64,000 nucleotides of DNA from the NCBI GenBank assembly GCA_963932465.1, contig OZ010787.1:15302926-15366925 (forward strand). The letters are read 5' to 3'. Position 1 is the stretch's first letter. Every line of letters begins with the position of its first letter. Under the pieces are notes generated by a model. That model did no database searches, was not told the origin of the DNA, and worked only from the letters and a program-made list of their open reading frames with translations. The stretch comes from Maratus speciosus (taxonomy: Eukaryota; Arthropoda; Arachnida; Araneae; Salticidae). Shown one piece after another: positions 23,490-34,066 of the stretch. The position numbers and the translations under genes were made by a program.

Positions 23490-24352
23490 CTTTTTCACTA
23501 TGTTGGCCTTTGCGCCTTTTAAGTAATTACTTTGAAATTTGAAATTTGATTTTCATTTGAAATATAATCGAATTGATTTTAGTTTCAACTTCCTATTAAC
23601 TTCTAATCGCAATTAAATAAAAAACAATTAATTTTTAATGAATTATTTCAGTGAAAATGTGTTTTATTAATGCAATCAACACGTCACATAACTATGCCGC
23701 TTAATAATAATAAAAAAAAAACTAAATTAATTCAGTAATAATACTAATAAAACTATGTTCAATTGTGTCATAAAAACATGATCAATACAATTATATTTAT
23801 TAAAGAAAATTTTTACGTCTGTTTTTAAAATACGTTCTCAATTTCTTCGAACATATAGCAAATTAATGAAATAAATGAATACTATAGAACTGAAAAAAAT
23901 AACTTATGTTTGAATTATATATATTTGTGCAATTAAAAGTTATTTTAATGCGAAAAAGATCGTTGTTTTAAGCAAGGTTCTAATTGCAAACCACGGTGAA
24001 ATAACATTTCGTCTAGCTTTTTACATTTGCGGAAAAAACAAATGGAAAAAAGCACATCTCTTCCTCTCAGCAAAGGAATTGGGTTGCTGTTCGCTACGCG
24101 TACGACGTCATGAACAAAAAAGGGAGCGTAGCGTTGAATTCATCTCCGCGCCAACCCTTACTCTGGCGATAAGGTGCTCAAAACGTGAGCCTTCTTGAAA
24201 ACGCAACCCGGATTTACCCTTATGTTTTACTAATACATCAGATATTTCTGTACTTTTAAAATTCAATAACTAGTACCTTGTATAATCAAATCAATTTTTT
24301 AGATTAAAATTAATGTAATTTACAGTTTGATTCCTATCTTTTGTGGGTAAAT

Positions 24353-24600
24353 ACGAGGGTTATTCCGGAAGTAAGTTCCGGAATGTAATAATTTCCGCAC
24401 CTGACAGATGGCGCTAATCTGCCTATGCAGTGTTGCATTCTCAATACTGAAAATAGGTAGGGAGCCGGTGACATCGAAAGCCCCGTGATCGCGGAATTGA
24501 AATTTTTTTATATAAATCGATAGTAAAAAGTCATACGAACAAAACGAAATAGGTGTGACTAGGTTTGACAAGCCGAAAATATGTATGTTTAATTAAATTA
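24353..24600. repeat. Possible mariner end fragment
   Basis: TACGAGGGTTATTCCGGAAG followed by TAAGTTCCGG, then ACAGATGGCGCTAATCTGCC, resembles the terminal repeat and leader of some mariner elements. No opposite end or transposase is seen. A weak call. Confidence 0.3.
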
Positions 24601-24739
24601 ATTATTATTAAAAAGCTACAATGTTTAAACAGATTGTCTGAAAAGTTTTTTTTTTGTTTTGTTTGCCCTACTCTTTCTAACTAATGTATAAAACTAAACA
24701 AGAGATCATTTCAAAAATTTTTTTTTTTTATCTTTTCAG

Positions 24740-24825
24740 CTCAAATCGAAATTATTCCATGTAAAGTTTGTGGTGACAAGTCATCTGGTGTTCATTATGG
24801 CGTAATTACTTGCGAAGGTTGTAAG
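24740..24825 (+). CDS. Hr3: HR3/ROR nuclear receptor, exon with first zinc finger
   Basis: The exon follows a polypyrimidine tract and TTTTCAG, and ends AAG before GTAAGC. It starts with two bases of a split codon (upstream G expected, giving Ala) and encodes [20 protein letters not shown] then VITCEGCK. This is the first C4 zinc finger of a nuclear receptor; the P box CEGCK sets half-site recognition. The residues match insect HR3 and vertebrate ROR (NR1F) essentially without change. HR3 is an ecdysone-response transcription factor that binds AGGTCA half sites as a monomer in the nucleus. The preceding exon was not found in this window. The frame ends cleanly after Lys, and the next exon begins GGT TTT TTC (Gly-Phe-Phe). 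Confidence 0.95.
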
Positions 24826-25439
24826 GTAAGCATATGAAGGATATCAGGTAAGGAATGTCGTTTCAAATCTACTTTTATATAGGATGCCGTATAATTTATT
24901 ATATATGCCTTGGAATTTAAAGCACTGATATATAAAAACCTCGGAGAAAGTAATAATTTATCACAGAATTCCGAGTATTCTGACTTATTGTAGTATGGAA
25001 CATTCAAGGTAACCTATTAGCTCCTATGGAGTTTTATTCTAAATGTTGATAGCCAATTAAAGTTAATAAAATACAAATATAATTTGCGTTACATAAGGAT
25101 ATTCAATTTCATCGGCTGTCAGTAATTTCTCTTATCGTTAGAAATATAAAAATACAGCTCAATATATTTTTTTTTTATTCTCAATATTTGTTTATTTTAT
25201 ACAGCTAATTTTGCATTTTCTGATATCTGATTAAAATTTAACCCTTGAATCGGGCTATCACGAGAAAAAAAAAATTCAAATATTTCATCTTGTAAAGAAA
25301 AAGGAGGTATTTTAACGATATATTTTACAATGCGGTACTTCGTATTTAAACAAATTTTGAAAAAAAAAAAAAAAATCTTATTTTTGATGCATTTAAAATT
25401 ATGTCAAAGAATTCGCAAATGGTGATTATGTATAGTTTC

Positions 25440-26445
25440 CTACTATTGCGGATTTTTGCTACCACTATATTTTAATAGTAAAATTTGCCTTATTTAATCT
25501 TACAAGTAAAGGTACTACAGTCTGTGGCGGCGAATTTCGATTTTTATAGCTCCTTCGATTCGTCTCATCGAGCTAAGTAATTTTCTACCTCGCATATCGG
25601 CTATTGAGTTTTAATAATGACGGGGGGCCGGGTCAAAATTTAAAAATTTGCATAATGCGAACTGCCGAAATTAAAACAGTAGAAGAAAATTCCTTCGCAT
25701 GCAACCGTACGTAGACGTTCTGCAAGTTAAGAAGTGACTGAAAAACTGACAAAAGAACCGACAATGTGTGGTTACAAAGATTTTTGATCTTAATTCGTGA
25801 GTATTGAAAGGAAGAATAAAACTAGACCAGTGTTGTCAGTGGGCTACTTTTTTAAAATTCAGATTCCTTGATTAACACCACTTTTTTGAAATAGTAAAAT
25901 TCGCTTTATTTAATGACATATTAATTAGGGAGGAAACAAGGAAAATTTTACCATTTGAGAAAAATGGTGCCAATCAATAAATCTAAACTTTAAAAAAGTA
26001 GCCCACTGGCAACACTGAACTAGACGAGGACATCATAACTTGAGAAAACCTGCCTTTCAAGTAGCATACGAATATTTTATCTGCAATTACAAATTCTTAT
26101 AATAACTGCAGTAATAACCTTATAGTAGTTATTGACAATGTATGGCACTGTAAAAACAATTAGTGAACTTAAATCGCACTTCTTTCTTTGAAGATATCTG
26201 TAATTCAATGAACGAAATTTTGAAATTTGACCCCGCTTCTTGTCATTATAAAGGCTCAATAGCCGATATGCGAGGTATAAAATTACTAAGCTCGATGAGA
26301 CGAATCGAATGAACTATAAAAATCGAAATTCGTCGCCACAGACTATAGTACCCTTACTTGTTAGATTTTCTGCGATTGAATAAGGTAAATGTTGCTTAGG
26401 AAAAAATACTGGTGGCAAAAATCCGTAATATTTGGCAGTTATGTT
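25440..26445. repeat. Fold-back repeat in the HR3 intron
   Basis: About 200 bp at 25440-25650 is repeated in inverted order at 26225-26445. Shared blocks are TGCCTTATTTAATC against the inverted GATTGAATAAGGTA, GGCGGCGAATTTCGATTTTT, TCGTCTCATCGAGCTAAGTA and CTCGCATATCGGCTATTGAG. Between the arms sits the hAT MITE 25828-26017. No coding frame. Confidence 0.75.
25828..26017. mobile_element. hAT MITE (CAGTGTTG family), copy 1
   Basis: A 190-bp element with long inverted ends (CAGTGTTGTCAGTGGGCTAC and its near-complement) and an 8-bp duplication AACTAGAC (25820-25827 and 26018-26025). It lies within the loop of the fold-back repeat. Confidence 0.9.
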
Positions 26446-26857
26446 TACAAAAATTGAATATTTTTCTTTTAATTAAACGTTTTTCAAGAATTATTAAAAC
26501 GATAAATATTTAAAAAGAAATTATTGTTCTCATATATTTAATAAAATATCTTTCAAAGAATCTTATCGCGACAAATATTCAAAATCCATACATATTTTCT
26601 CACTTTCAGTTAACGATCTTTAAAAGCAATTTCATTTAGTATAAATATTCAGAGAGCACCCACCTATTTTACAAATTTTCTGTGACATTTTAAAAGAACA
26701 ATATTTTAAGAATAAACTTTAAAAAAAAATCTCCTATTCTAATATTTTTTCCCTTGATATTCAATATTTATCCTTTATTTTTTTTTTAAGTTTAAGTCGT
26801 AAATATGGTGTAGTTATATGAAGAATGCAGATTCAGAAAATAGTAGTGCTTTGAGAC

Positions 26858-27046
26858 CAGTATTGGCAAATTGGGGGCTTTTTTGTCCCCAGATTGTTGA
26901 TTGTCACCGGTTTTTTGAAATAGAAATATTCGATCTATTTAAGAATAGATTAAAAATTCTGAAAAATAAGGGAATTATACTGTTTTAAAAAAAAGTGGTG
27001 ACAGTCAAATAATCTGAATTAAAAAGTCCTCAATCTGGTAACACTG
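26858..27046. mobile_element. hAT MITE (CAGTGTTG family), copy 2
   Basis: A 189-bp relative of 25828-26017. The ends CAGTATTGGCAAATTGGGG and CTGGTAACACTG are inverted and flanked by the 8-bp duplication TTTGAGAC (26850-26857 and 27047-27054). It is more diverged between its ends than copy 1, suggesting an older insertion. Confidence 0.85.
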
Positions 27047-28327
27047 TTTGAGACATACATAAGAAACGGCTGAAATGTGAAAAGCACATAAATGTGAATA
27101 AAAAAATACATAAAAAGAAAATTGATTTAAGCGAATTTAATCTGGTATTATTAATTATGATCTGATATCGTTAAGGTGTCATTCAACAGAATTTTGACAA
27201 TTTTTATTTATTTATCTTATTTTATTTTATTGGATGCCGCACCATTTTGATTTTCCCCCATACTTTGTATAAGGAAACCTACACAGAAAAAAATTTAAAA
27301 TCCTTTTTTAAAAAAATTATCTTAAAAATCTTTTTAATTAGAGGAGGTTGAAAACTGGGATTTTACAAAATGCAAAGATTCACAAAATCATACTTATTTC
27401 TTCAACTTATAATGATAACCAAAAAATTCAAAATGCTTTTTTTGGGGGGGGAGGGGGGGGGCATGTTCGGAGATAGTAAATATTCATATAAAAAATGCAT
27501 ATTGTTATCTCTTTCTCTTCATGAGATATCATTTTTCAAAAGCTTGCATTTTGACTGATATTTCAGCATATTTTAAAATTCTCAATAAAAAAAAAAAATA
27601 CAGTTATACACACTAGAATTACACGATAATCTAATAACCAAATATGTGCAGATTTCAGACTGTTTTTAATTTTATGTTTATCTGTAATAGTTCAGAAAAA
27701 AATGCATGATTTTTATAAACCTTTGAATTTTCTTAAATCGCAGTTTTCGATTCCCTCTGAGTTTTAAGATAGGAATTTTTTGCAAATTGATTTTAACTTA
27801 TTTCCTATATAGTTTTCCACATACAAAGTATCAGAAAATAAAAATAATAATAATTTGGCAACTCATGTTTGTCGAAATTCTCAGCCTAAGTGTATTGAAT
27901 ATATTAAAAGAGATCTGTTTTTGCCAATTAGCATGTAAATGTGATTTTTTTTTTCTTTTTTGTCTATTTGTATGGCTTTACTCTCTAAAACTCTAACGAT
28001 TCCGTGAACTCTTTTGCATTACCGGTATTTCTATTGAAACTGCACTTTTTCTTTTTCCGAAATACTTGTATAAAAATTATATGATTTTGTTCCTTCTGAA
28101 ATTTTAATTTATCTTCGTATTTTTATCTTTTATTTTATTTTATTTTATTTTATTTTATTTATTTATTTTTCATAGTAAATATGTACCTTTTTATTTTAAC
28201 GTACTACTCTTCCTATTAATATGAATGTTTTAAAAACCACATATTACTTCAACAACAATAATTAATTTTATTGACAGAACAGATAATGTATCTGAAATTC
28301 TGCTCTTTATTTATCTTTAGTAGTAAG

Positions 28328-28350
28328 TAAATGGGGGGGGGGGGGGGGGG
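28328..28350. repeat. Poly-G run
   Basis: An uninterrupted run of about 18 G. Confidence 0.9.
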
Positions 28351-28494
28351 TATATATTATATTGGAAATTTCAGCCCTCAAAATGAATCTGTACTACTCC
28401 TTTCCGTTACTTAAGGAAACGATTCAGATGTCCTTGCTAATCTGAAAAACCATGATAACCTATGGAGAAATTTAAACACAGGATGTTTCACTAC

Positions 28495-28527
<33 letters not shown>
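28495..28527. repeat. Poly-A run
   Basis: An uninterrupted run of about 32 A. Confidence 0.95.
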
Positions 28528-28529
<2 letters not shown>

Positions 28530-28559
28530 ATTTTCAGCATCAGAAAGTAGACACACCAT

Positions 28560-29350
28560 TACGACGTTGTGCATTTTTTTCTAAATTGCACTGCTAATTA
28601 AATTTTTTAAGGGGACTCATCAATTTTAAACCTTCAAAAAATCGATCTTTTATTTTTCGTATTTTTAGAAAATTATACAATTGATAAAATTAAACCGCGA
28701 GAAATTATTCAAATTAGAACCGGGTCAATTTGAAATCAAAATGTATACTTTAACACAGACTCTATTTGATTCTTAATTTGATTTGCTCTTTTTCAAAAAT
28801 TGTGTTTTTGCTGCCTGCGTGCACCGTTAAAAATAATCGTTTACTGACAGATCGTTTCTTCTGCTTAGATATGTATAAAATTATCATACCTATAATCTTC
28901 ATATACTGCTTGGTCAATTAAACGATGCAAATTTCATTTGTAGAGATTAGTATTGTTTTTTGATACACTTTAAAAATAACGTTCTAATAGCAACAAATAA
29001 AATTTGTAATTGGCAAAACAGTAGGTGAAGATTGTAGGTATGATCATTTTATGTATATCTGTGCAAAAGAAATTATTTGTGTACAAATTGATTTTTTGTG
29101 GTTATTTGTTTACAATGCGTGAAAGTAGCAAAATAATAGTTTTGAGAATAGCGCATGCAAAGTTAAAAATCATTTGGAGTCCGTGTTAAATTATGCATTT
29201 TTAATTACACTTTGATCAGGCTCTAAGTTAGACATTTCCATGTGGTTTGTTTTAATTCATTCCGAATTGTATACATATTTTTGAAATATGGAAAAAAAAA
29301 ACGATTTTGTAGAAGTTTAAAACGGATAACTTCCCTTTAGAAATACAATA
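28560..29350. repeat. Diverged inverted repeat in the HR3 intron
   Basis: Inverted pairs are visible: ATAAAATTATCATACCTATAATCTTCATA (near 28875) against its complement near 29025-29055, and AAGGGGACTCATCAATTTTAAAC (near 28610) against GTTTAAAACGGATAACTTCCCTT (near 29315). The arms are old and interrupted. The element type cannot be told. Confidence 0.5.
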
Positions 29351-29887
29351 ATGTTGAAAAATTTCCTCAAGTATATATTTTAAAGTTTATTCCGTTTTTG
29401 AAACTGCTTAAAATTTAAGAAAATCACTTTTTTAAAACGCACGCAATACTTCAGTATCGGTTGTCTACTGTATGAGGGTGAGAAACCAAATTTTGATAAT
29501 TATATAAGGTAACAGATAACAAAGTGTTTTAAATGCCCTATAAGTTAATATGAGATTCGCGGATCGCAGGAAATTTAAAAATTTCAGTAAGGAAATTTTC
29601 ATTTAATAAATTTCAGTAAGGAAAATCCTAAAAATTAATATACTTAGCCTAATCTCAAGAAGTGTTTCTATCTTAGCTCTTTTCAAGGAGTTATTTTAAT
29701 TCATTGTGTTTTTCCTGATCTCATAATTTCATTGACGATGACTAAATGCTACACTAGAAATTTTGCATATTTTCGAGGTTGTCAATTCAACTACTAATTA
29801 TTTTGAATAATTTTACATGCAAAACGATGTTGAGATGCGATGCGTCTACTGATCTAATGCAAGTGTGAATTAAAATCCTTTCTTTAG

Positions 29888-30029
29888 GGTTTTTTCAGGC
29901 GAAGTCAATCCAGTGTTGTTAACTACCAGTGTCCAAGACAAAAGAATTGTGTAGTTGACCGAGTAAACCGGAATAGATGTCAATACTGCCGATTACAAAA
30001 ATGCTTAGCTTTGGGAATGTCCAGAGATG
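29888..30029 (+). CDS. Hr3: HR3/ROR nuclear receptor, exon with second zinc finger
   Basis: The exon starts after TCTTTAG with GGT TTT TTC AGG and ends GAT G before GTAAG. It encodes [20 protein letters not shown], then [20 protein letters not shown] and ALGMSRD. These 47 codons complete the recognition helix (GFFRRS) and form the second C4 zinc finger (D box around CPRQKNC) of the HR3/ROR DNA-binding domain. The frame continues exactly from the previous exon and leaves one base of an Ala codon that the next exon completes. All eight zinc-binding cysteines of the two fingers are present across the two exons. There is no premature stop, so the gene appears functional here. Confidence 0.97.
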
Positions 30030-30684
30030 GTAAGAAACTGCGTTTATATACTCTTCCTGACTTATATTTTCTCTTATTCCTGCATGTATTTAAGATAAGA
30101 GCATAGCCAGCAATGTATGTATGCAACTTTTTTAATTTATAGCATGCACTTTTCTAAATACATTTTTCAATTCACCTGTGTAATAAATTACGGTACCCTC
30201 TACATTAAAAATTTAAAATACTCCTAGTTAGCATTTTACTTCATACTGGCTCAATATTGATTGATTCATTGGGCTCAATATTTTCACATTGTCCATTTGT
30301 TTCTTATTGTATCGGCACAAACTTCAATCCTCACATTTTAAGTACACAAATGATAACCTTCAAACATCTAGTTATTCTGATAAGCCTTTTTAAAGCATTT
30401 TTCGCATTACTGTTTTCCTATAAATATCCATTACCGTATATATCAGTCTTTTGTATCATTTCTTATCATTCTCAATAGAATTTAAAATCTACATTGCTTC
30501 TATTAAATATCACAAGATAAAAATAATGCTGAAATTGCAAATAAAGTGTTCTTAATTCATATAAATGAATTTAATATTTGTACTTCCAAAGAAGCAATTA
30601 GATGGCATTTTATGTTGTAGACTCTGGCGAAGTTGTTGTAGTGGAAAATATGCATAAAATTTAAAATGTTTGTGTTTCTTTCAG
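30030..30684. other. HR3 intron, 655 bp
   Basis: Begins GTAAG and ends TTTCTTTCAG. It is AT-rich; the 73-codon open frame at 30257-30478 has no recognisable similarity and is read as chance. Confidence 0.85.
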
Positions 30685-30907
30685 CGGTTAAATTTGGCCG
30701 CATGTCCAAAAAGCAGAGGGAGAAAGTCGAAGATGAAGTCCGTTTTCATCGAGCCCAACTAGTCCGTCCACACCAGCATCAACAGCAATTGCAGCAGCAA
30801 GCTTCTCTACAGACGCCTCAAGCAACTGAAACATCTCCCGATAGCTCGGTCTTCGAGCAGCAGCAGCCGTCCTCTTCTAATCAACATATACCCTACCTAA
30901 ATAACGG
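30685..30907 (+). CDS. Hr3: HR3/ROR nuclear receptor, C-terminal extension and hinge exon
   Basis: The exon follows TTTCTTTCAG and ends AAC GG before GTAAGT. With the upstream G it reads [19 protein letters not shown], then RFHRAQL, the T/A-box C-terminal extension that contacts DNA 5' of the half site in ROR-type receptors. A low-complexity hinge follows, with Gln-rich [10 protein letters not shown], then [17 protein letters not shown]. The SPDSSV...PSSS part resembles the start of the insect HR3 hinge. About 74 codons. The last codon is split (GG plus one base). The next exon, which should carry the rest of the hinge and then the ligand-binding domain, was not found in the remaining 33 kb, so the following intron is very long. 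Confidence 0.93.
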
Positions 30908-31511
30908 GTAAGTAACTCTTATCAGTTTTTGAAAAGAAAGTTTACCATTTCGTCAGCGTGTACCCTAATTAAATTATAGGTAAGTAACCCTTTGATAAAA
31001 ACTTTTAGAAATTCATTCAGTCGAGACAACCTGTATAAATAAGCAACTCAAAAAATGGGTAAGTAACTTTTGAATTAAAAAGTATTAAACACTTTTTTAT
31101 TTAGTTTATTCCGCAAGTGTTATATGGACTTTTACTCTACCACTGTAATAGATGTTTGAATGGCTATTGTCATCTTTAATTTATTTTTATTTTAAACTAG
31201 CATATCTGCACGTCGCATAATAGAATATTTGGCGAATCTGGGCAGCAAAAACTTTTTTTTAAAAAGCAAATTTGAATAGGGTTTTAGTTAAACAAGGGTA
31301 TTAGTTAAACAATAAATACCCTTTTTCAGTAATAAATATTGTGTTATAATTAAAAAAAAAAATGATTCATGTTTTACAATTTAATGCTTATATTTCTTAA
31401 ATGAAAATAAATAACTATAAATGAATAAAAATAAAATTAATGTTTGTTGGAATCCATTACAAACCCATTTGCCATCCAAGAATTAAAGCAAGCATTCGTT
31501 CTATTCATTTG

Positions 31512-31550
<39 letters not shown>

Positions 31551-32228
31551 CAACCAAACAAATTTAATCTTTGCACTCCTGTGTCTCCACTGGAGGGTAT
31601 TCAACATATCCCTTTTAAATTGCCAGGAGTGCAAACAGTTAATAATCATGTTACTTTAAGAAGAAGAAAATTTTGAACATTCTCTTCAGCACAAGTGTCT
31701 TTTTGGCTCTATGTCTGAATAGGAATCCGTTTGTATCAATTGTAAAATAGTTAAGGAAATATATTCTTCTTTTGAGTTCTTCGTATATTTTCACTAGGAG
31801 GCTCTGCCTCCTGCGAGCTACGCCCGCCAACCACCCGTTCAGGCTTCACGCCCTGCAATGCGCCCTGTTTAAAAAATATTACCAGATTACGGAAGATTGA
31901 ATGATATTATCACTATAACCGCGGCTATCTTCTGTAATCGGGTTGCCATGCTTTTCCGTTTGAAGTTATATTTTTCGTTTACCATGTCTTAATCCATCGC
32001 TGTCGTAACAACTGATGGCAGTTTTTGGGATTGATAAGTAAGATCAATTACACATTTGAAAATCAGCTCGTATAAAATGGTTAGGTTAAAAATGTCGTTA
32101 TCTTTCTGTCTTTTATAACGACACTATGGACCATATCCTTTCGTTAGTTTCGAGGTTATAAAACTCCGTCTACATGGAAATAGCTTTCAGAATCACGATA
32201 TTGAAAAGCATGGTGTTTTGAAATTTTT
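30908..32228. other. Start of the long downstream HR3 intron
   Basis: AT-rich sequence with a 33-base poly-T run (31515-31547). A GC-rich block at 31797-31872 begins GGAGGCTCTGCCTCC, a short perfect hairpin, and continues with CGAGCTACGCCCGCC. No coding similarity is seen. Confidence 0.6.
31515..31547. repeat. Poly-T run
   Basis: About 33 T in a row. It gives rise to spurious poly-Phe open frames starting at 31440 and 31444. Confidence 0.95.
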
Positions 32229-32283
32229 AAACAAATAGGTGTTGCTATCCAACGTACAATTTATACACAAGTTTAACATAAAA

Positions 32284-32323
32284 CTCTACGTTTCGGTTTA
32301 TTCTTTAAAACCTTCATCAGGAG
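32284..32323 (-). ncRNA. Hammerhead ribozyme core, left arm
   Basis: On the minus strand: CTC-CTGATGA, then stem II AGGTTT/AAACC around an AT-rich loop, then GAAAC and GTA-GAG. It is the inverted twin of the motif at 34067-34106; the fold is described there. Confidence 0.75.
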
Positions 32324-32498
32324 AAAAATTTTCTAAAATATAAATCGACAACAAACTCTTTACATGCTACATTTTGAAATCAATTCAAAATTCAAAACAT
32401 TCTAACGGAAACCTCTTACTCCCAAATAAAGAGTTCAGTGGCGCCATCTTTTAATCAAAGATGCAAACGAAGAAAGAATAGCTGAAAAAATGGAATTT

Positions 32499-33180
32499 TC
32501 ATTGACTTTTCAAAATTGAAAGCCATATTTCTGGTATGTGAAAGGAAACATTATCATTACACACTTCATGGTTTCTTAGACGAATTTCTAAAGATTCACG
32601 AATAATAGCATTGCGCGGAAAAACTTGTTTGGAAATAACTTTAGCATGGTCAAAGTCTATAAATGAAATGAGTCCTTTATGGTAGCTTCTTGAGAGTGCT
32701 GTAGAAAATTTACGAAACTTCAAATCGTTTTTATGTTCTTGCAATCTTTCGAAAAATCGACGTTTAGTCATACCAATATAGGACGAGGTGGTCCCATCAG
32801 AAAATTTAAAGGGAATTTCATACACCCCAGAAAAAGATGAAAAAGGAATTGGATCTATTTTTTTACACAGAAGATTTAACAAAGTCATAGAATTAGAGGC
32901 AACAAGTTGAATGTTGAATTTCATGAAAGACTTTTTTAACTTTTCAAATAGGATAGGAAAATAAGGAACCTTTCGGTAAACTTGATTAAATTTGGGGGAG
33001 GGGGGGAAAACGGAAACTTTATACTTATCAACCAATTTATAGATAAGGCTTGAATTAAAACCATGACATAATCCAATATTAACGATGAAATTGATTTCAT
33101 CATCCAAAAATTCATCGGAACAAACAAGTAATGCACGCTGGATAAATGACCTAAATGCTGCAATCTTATAATTCCATGGG
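32499..33180 (-). pseudogene. Penelope-like GIY-YIG endonuclease domain, truncated (frame kept)
   Basis: The open frame reads through from the palindrome centre to a stop at 32499. The last 202 codons after an internal Met contain the GIY-YIG nuclease domain: GVY at residues 94-96, YIG at 110-112, then conserved Arg 117, His 125 and Glu 171 (ESLEIRL). Penelope-like retroelements fuse this nuclease to the C terminus of a telomerase-like reverse transcriptase, and it nicks target DNA for reverse transcription. Upstream residues such as DDEINFIVNIGLCHGF match the linker region of such proteins. The reverse transcriptase is missing, so the copy is not autonomous, although the nuclease domain itself shows no stop. 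Confidence 0.85.
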
Positions 33181-33197
33181 GCAGCTGCAGTGACGGG

Positions 33198-33891
33198 ACT
33201 GCAGCTGCCCCATGGAATTATAAGATTGCAGCATTTAGGTCATTTATCCAGCGTGCATTACTTGTTTGTTCCGATGAATTTTTGGATGATGAAATCAATT
33301 TCATCGTTAATATTGGATTATGTCATGGTTTTAATTCAAGCCTTATCTATAAATTGGTTGATAAGTATAAAGTTTCCGTTTTCCCCCCCCTCCCCCAAAT
33401 TTAATCAAGTTTACCGAAAGGTTCCTTATTTTCCTATCCTATTTGAAAAGTTAAAAAAGTCTTTCATGAAATTCAACATTCAACTTGTTGCCTCTAATTC
33501 TATGACTTTGTTAAATCTTCTGTGTAAAAAAATAGATCCAATTCCTTTTTCATCTTTTTCTGGGGTGTATGAAATTCCCTTTAAATTTTCTGATGGGACC
33601 ACCTCGTCCTATATTGGTATGACTAAACGTCGATTTTTCGAAAGATTGCAAGAACATAAAAACGATTTGAAGTTTCGTAAATTTTCTACAGCACTCTCAA
33701 GAAGCTACCATAAAGGACTCATTTCATTTATAGACTTTGACCATGCTAAAGTTATTTCCAAACAAGTTTTTCCGCGCAATGCTATTATTCGTGAATCTTT
33801 AGAAATTCGTCTAAGAAACCATGAAGTGTGTAATGATAATGTTTCCTTTCACATACCAGAAATATGGCTTTCAATTTTGAAAAGTCAATGA
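33198..33891 (+). pseudogene. Penelope-like GIY-YIG endonuclease domain, truncated, one frameshift
   Basis: This is the same protein fragment as on the opposite arm, with an identical GIY-YIG domain. In this arm the C-run near 33383-33397 is one base longer (eight C, T, five C) than its counterpart (seven). The upstream linker is therefore read in another frame, and an apparent 233-codon frame from 33190 begins with unrelated residues (MTGLQLPHG...). Only the part after the proline run is the true Penelope-like sequence. It ends with a stop at 33889-33891, about 175 bp before the ribozyme core. Confidence 0.85.
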
Positions 33892-34066
33892 AAATTCCAT
33901 TTTTTCAGCTAGTCTTTCTTCGTTTGCATCTTTGATTAAAAGATGGCGCCACTGAACTCTTTATTTGGGAGTAAGAGGTTTCCGTTAGAATGTTTTGAAT
34001 TTTGAATTGATTTCAAAATGTAGCATGTAAAGAGTTTGTTGTCGATTTATATTTTAGAAAATTTTT

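Larger units (their letters stand above)
15363..23562. mobile_element. Compound insertion of tandem and inverted tRNA-like units
   Basis: The sister copy of element D has an uninterrupted TATAATCGAATT at this point. Here that 12-mer occurs on both sides (15351-15362 and 23563-23574), so the block is an insertion with a 12-bp duplication. Once the later hAT element (15522-22756) is removed, the block is three copies of a roughly 320-bp unit: unit 1 (15363-15521 plus 22765-22940), unit 2 in tandem (about 22941-23263) and unit 3 inverted (about 23264-23562). Each unit has a tRNA-like sequence flanked by inverted GCCAACATA...TAGTGA...TTCC blocks. A 12-bp duplication suggests target-primed insertion of a SINE-like RNA. 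How the tandem/inverted arrangement arose is unknown. Confidence 0.7.
13210..24205. mobile_element. Element D, copy 1, split by nested insertions
   Basis: The ends read GCTTTTTCAAGAAGGCTCAC on the left and its inverted form on the right. They are flanked by an 8-bp duplication ACCCGGAT (13202-13209 and 24206-24213). The sequence is an inverted copy of 45933-48280, which lacks the two large interruptions found here: a TTAA MITE (13878-14292) and a compound insertion at 15363-23562. Without those it would be about 2.35 kb, like its sister. There is no transposase. The 8-bp duplication suggests a hAT-type non-autonomous element. Confidence 0.85.
24826..29887. other. HR3 intron, 5.06 kb
   Basis: The intron begins GTAAGC and ends TTTAG. 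It carries a fold-back repeat (25440-26445), two 190-bp hAT MITEs, poly-G and poly-A runs and a further inverted repeat. No extra coding exon is recognised. Confidence 0.85.
32229..33191 (-). mobile_element. Penelope-like element 3' end, left palindrome arm
   Basis: A 963-bp arm that is the inverted copy of 33198-34161, with a 6-bp spacer GACGGG between them. Read on the minus strand it holds the C-terminal part of a Penelope-like protein (GIY-YIG nuclease) followed by a 3' region with a hammerhead-ribozyme core. The reverse transcriptase part is absent, so this is a 5'-truncated copy. The arms differ by a 1-bp homopolymer length change and at least one substitution, so the palindrome is young. 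Confidence 0.85.

Noticed and set aside
31440..31676. Open frames across a poly-T run
   Set aside because: They include a stretch of Phe codons from a homopolymer and no recognisable domain.
33190..33290. The Met-initiated start of the 233-codon frame on the right palindrome arm as a real N terminus
   Set aside because: The first residues arise from crossing the palindrome centre in the wrong frame. The true element frame upstream of the C run is a different one, as the left arm shows.
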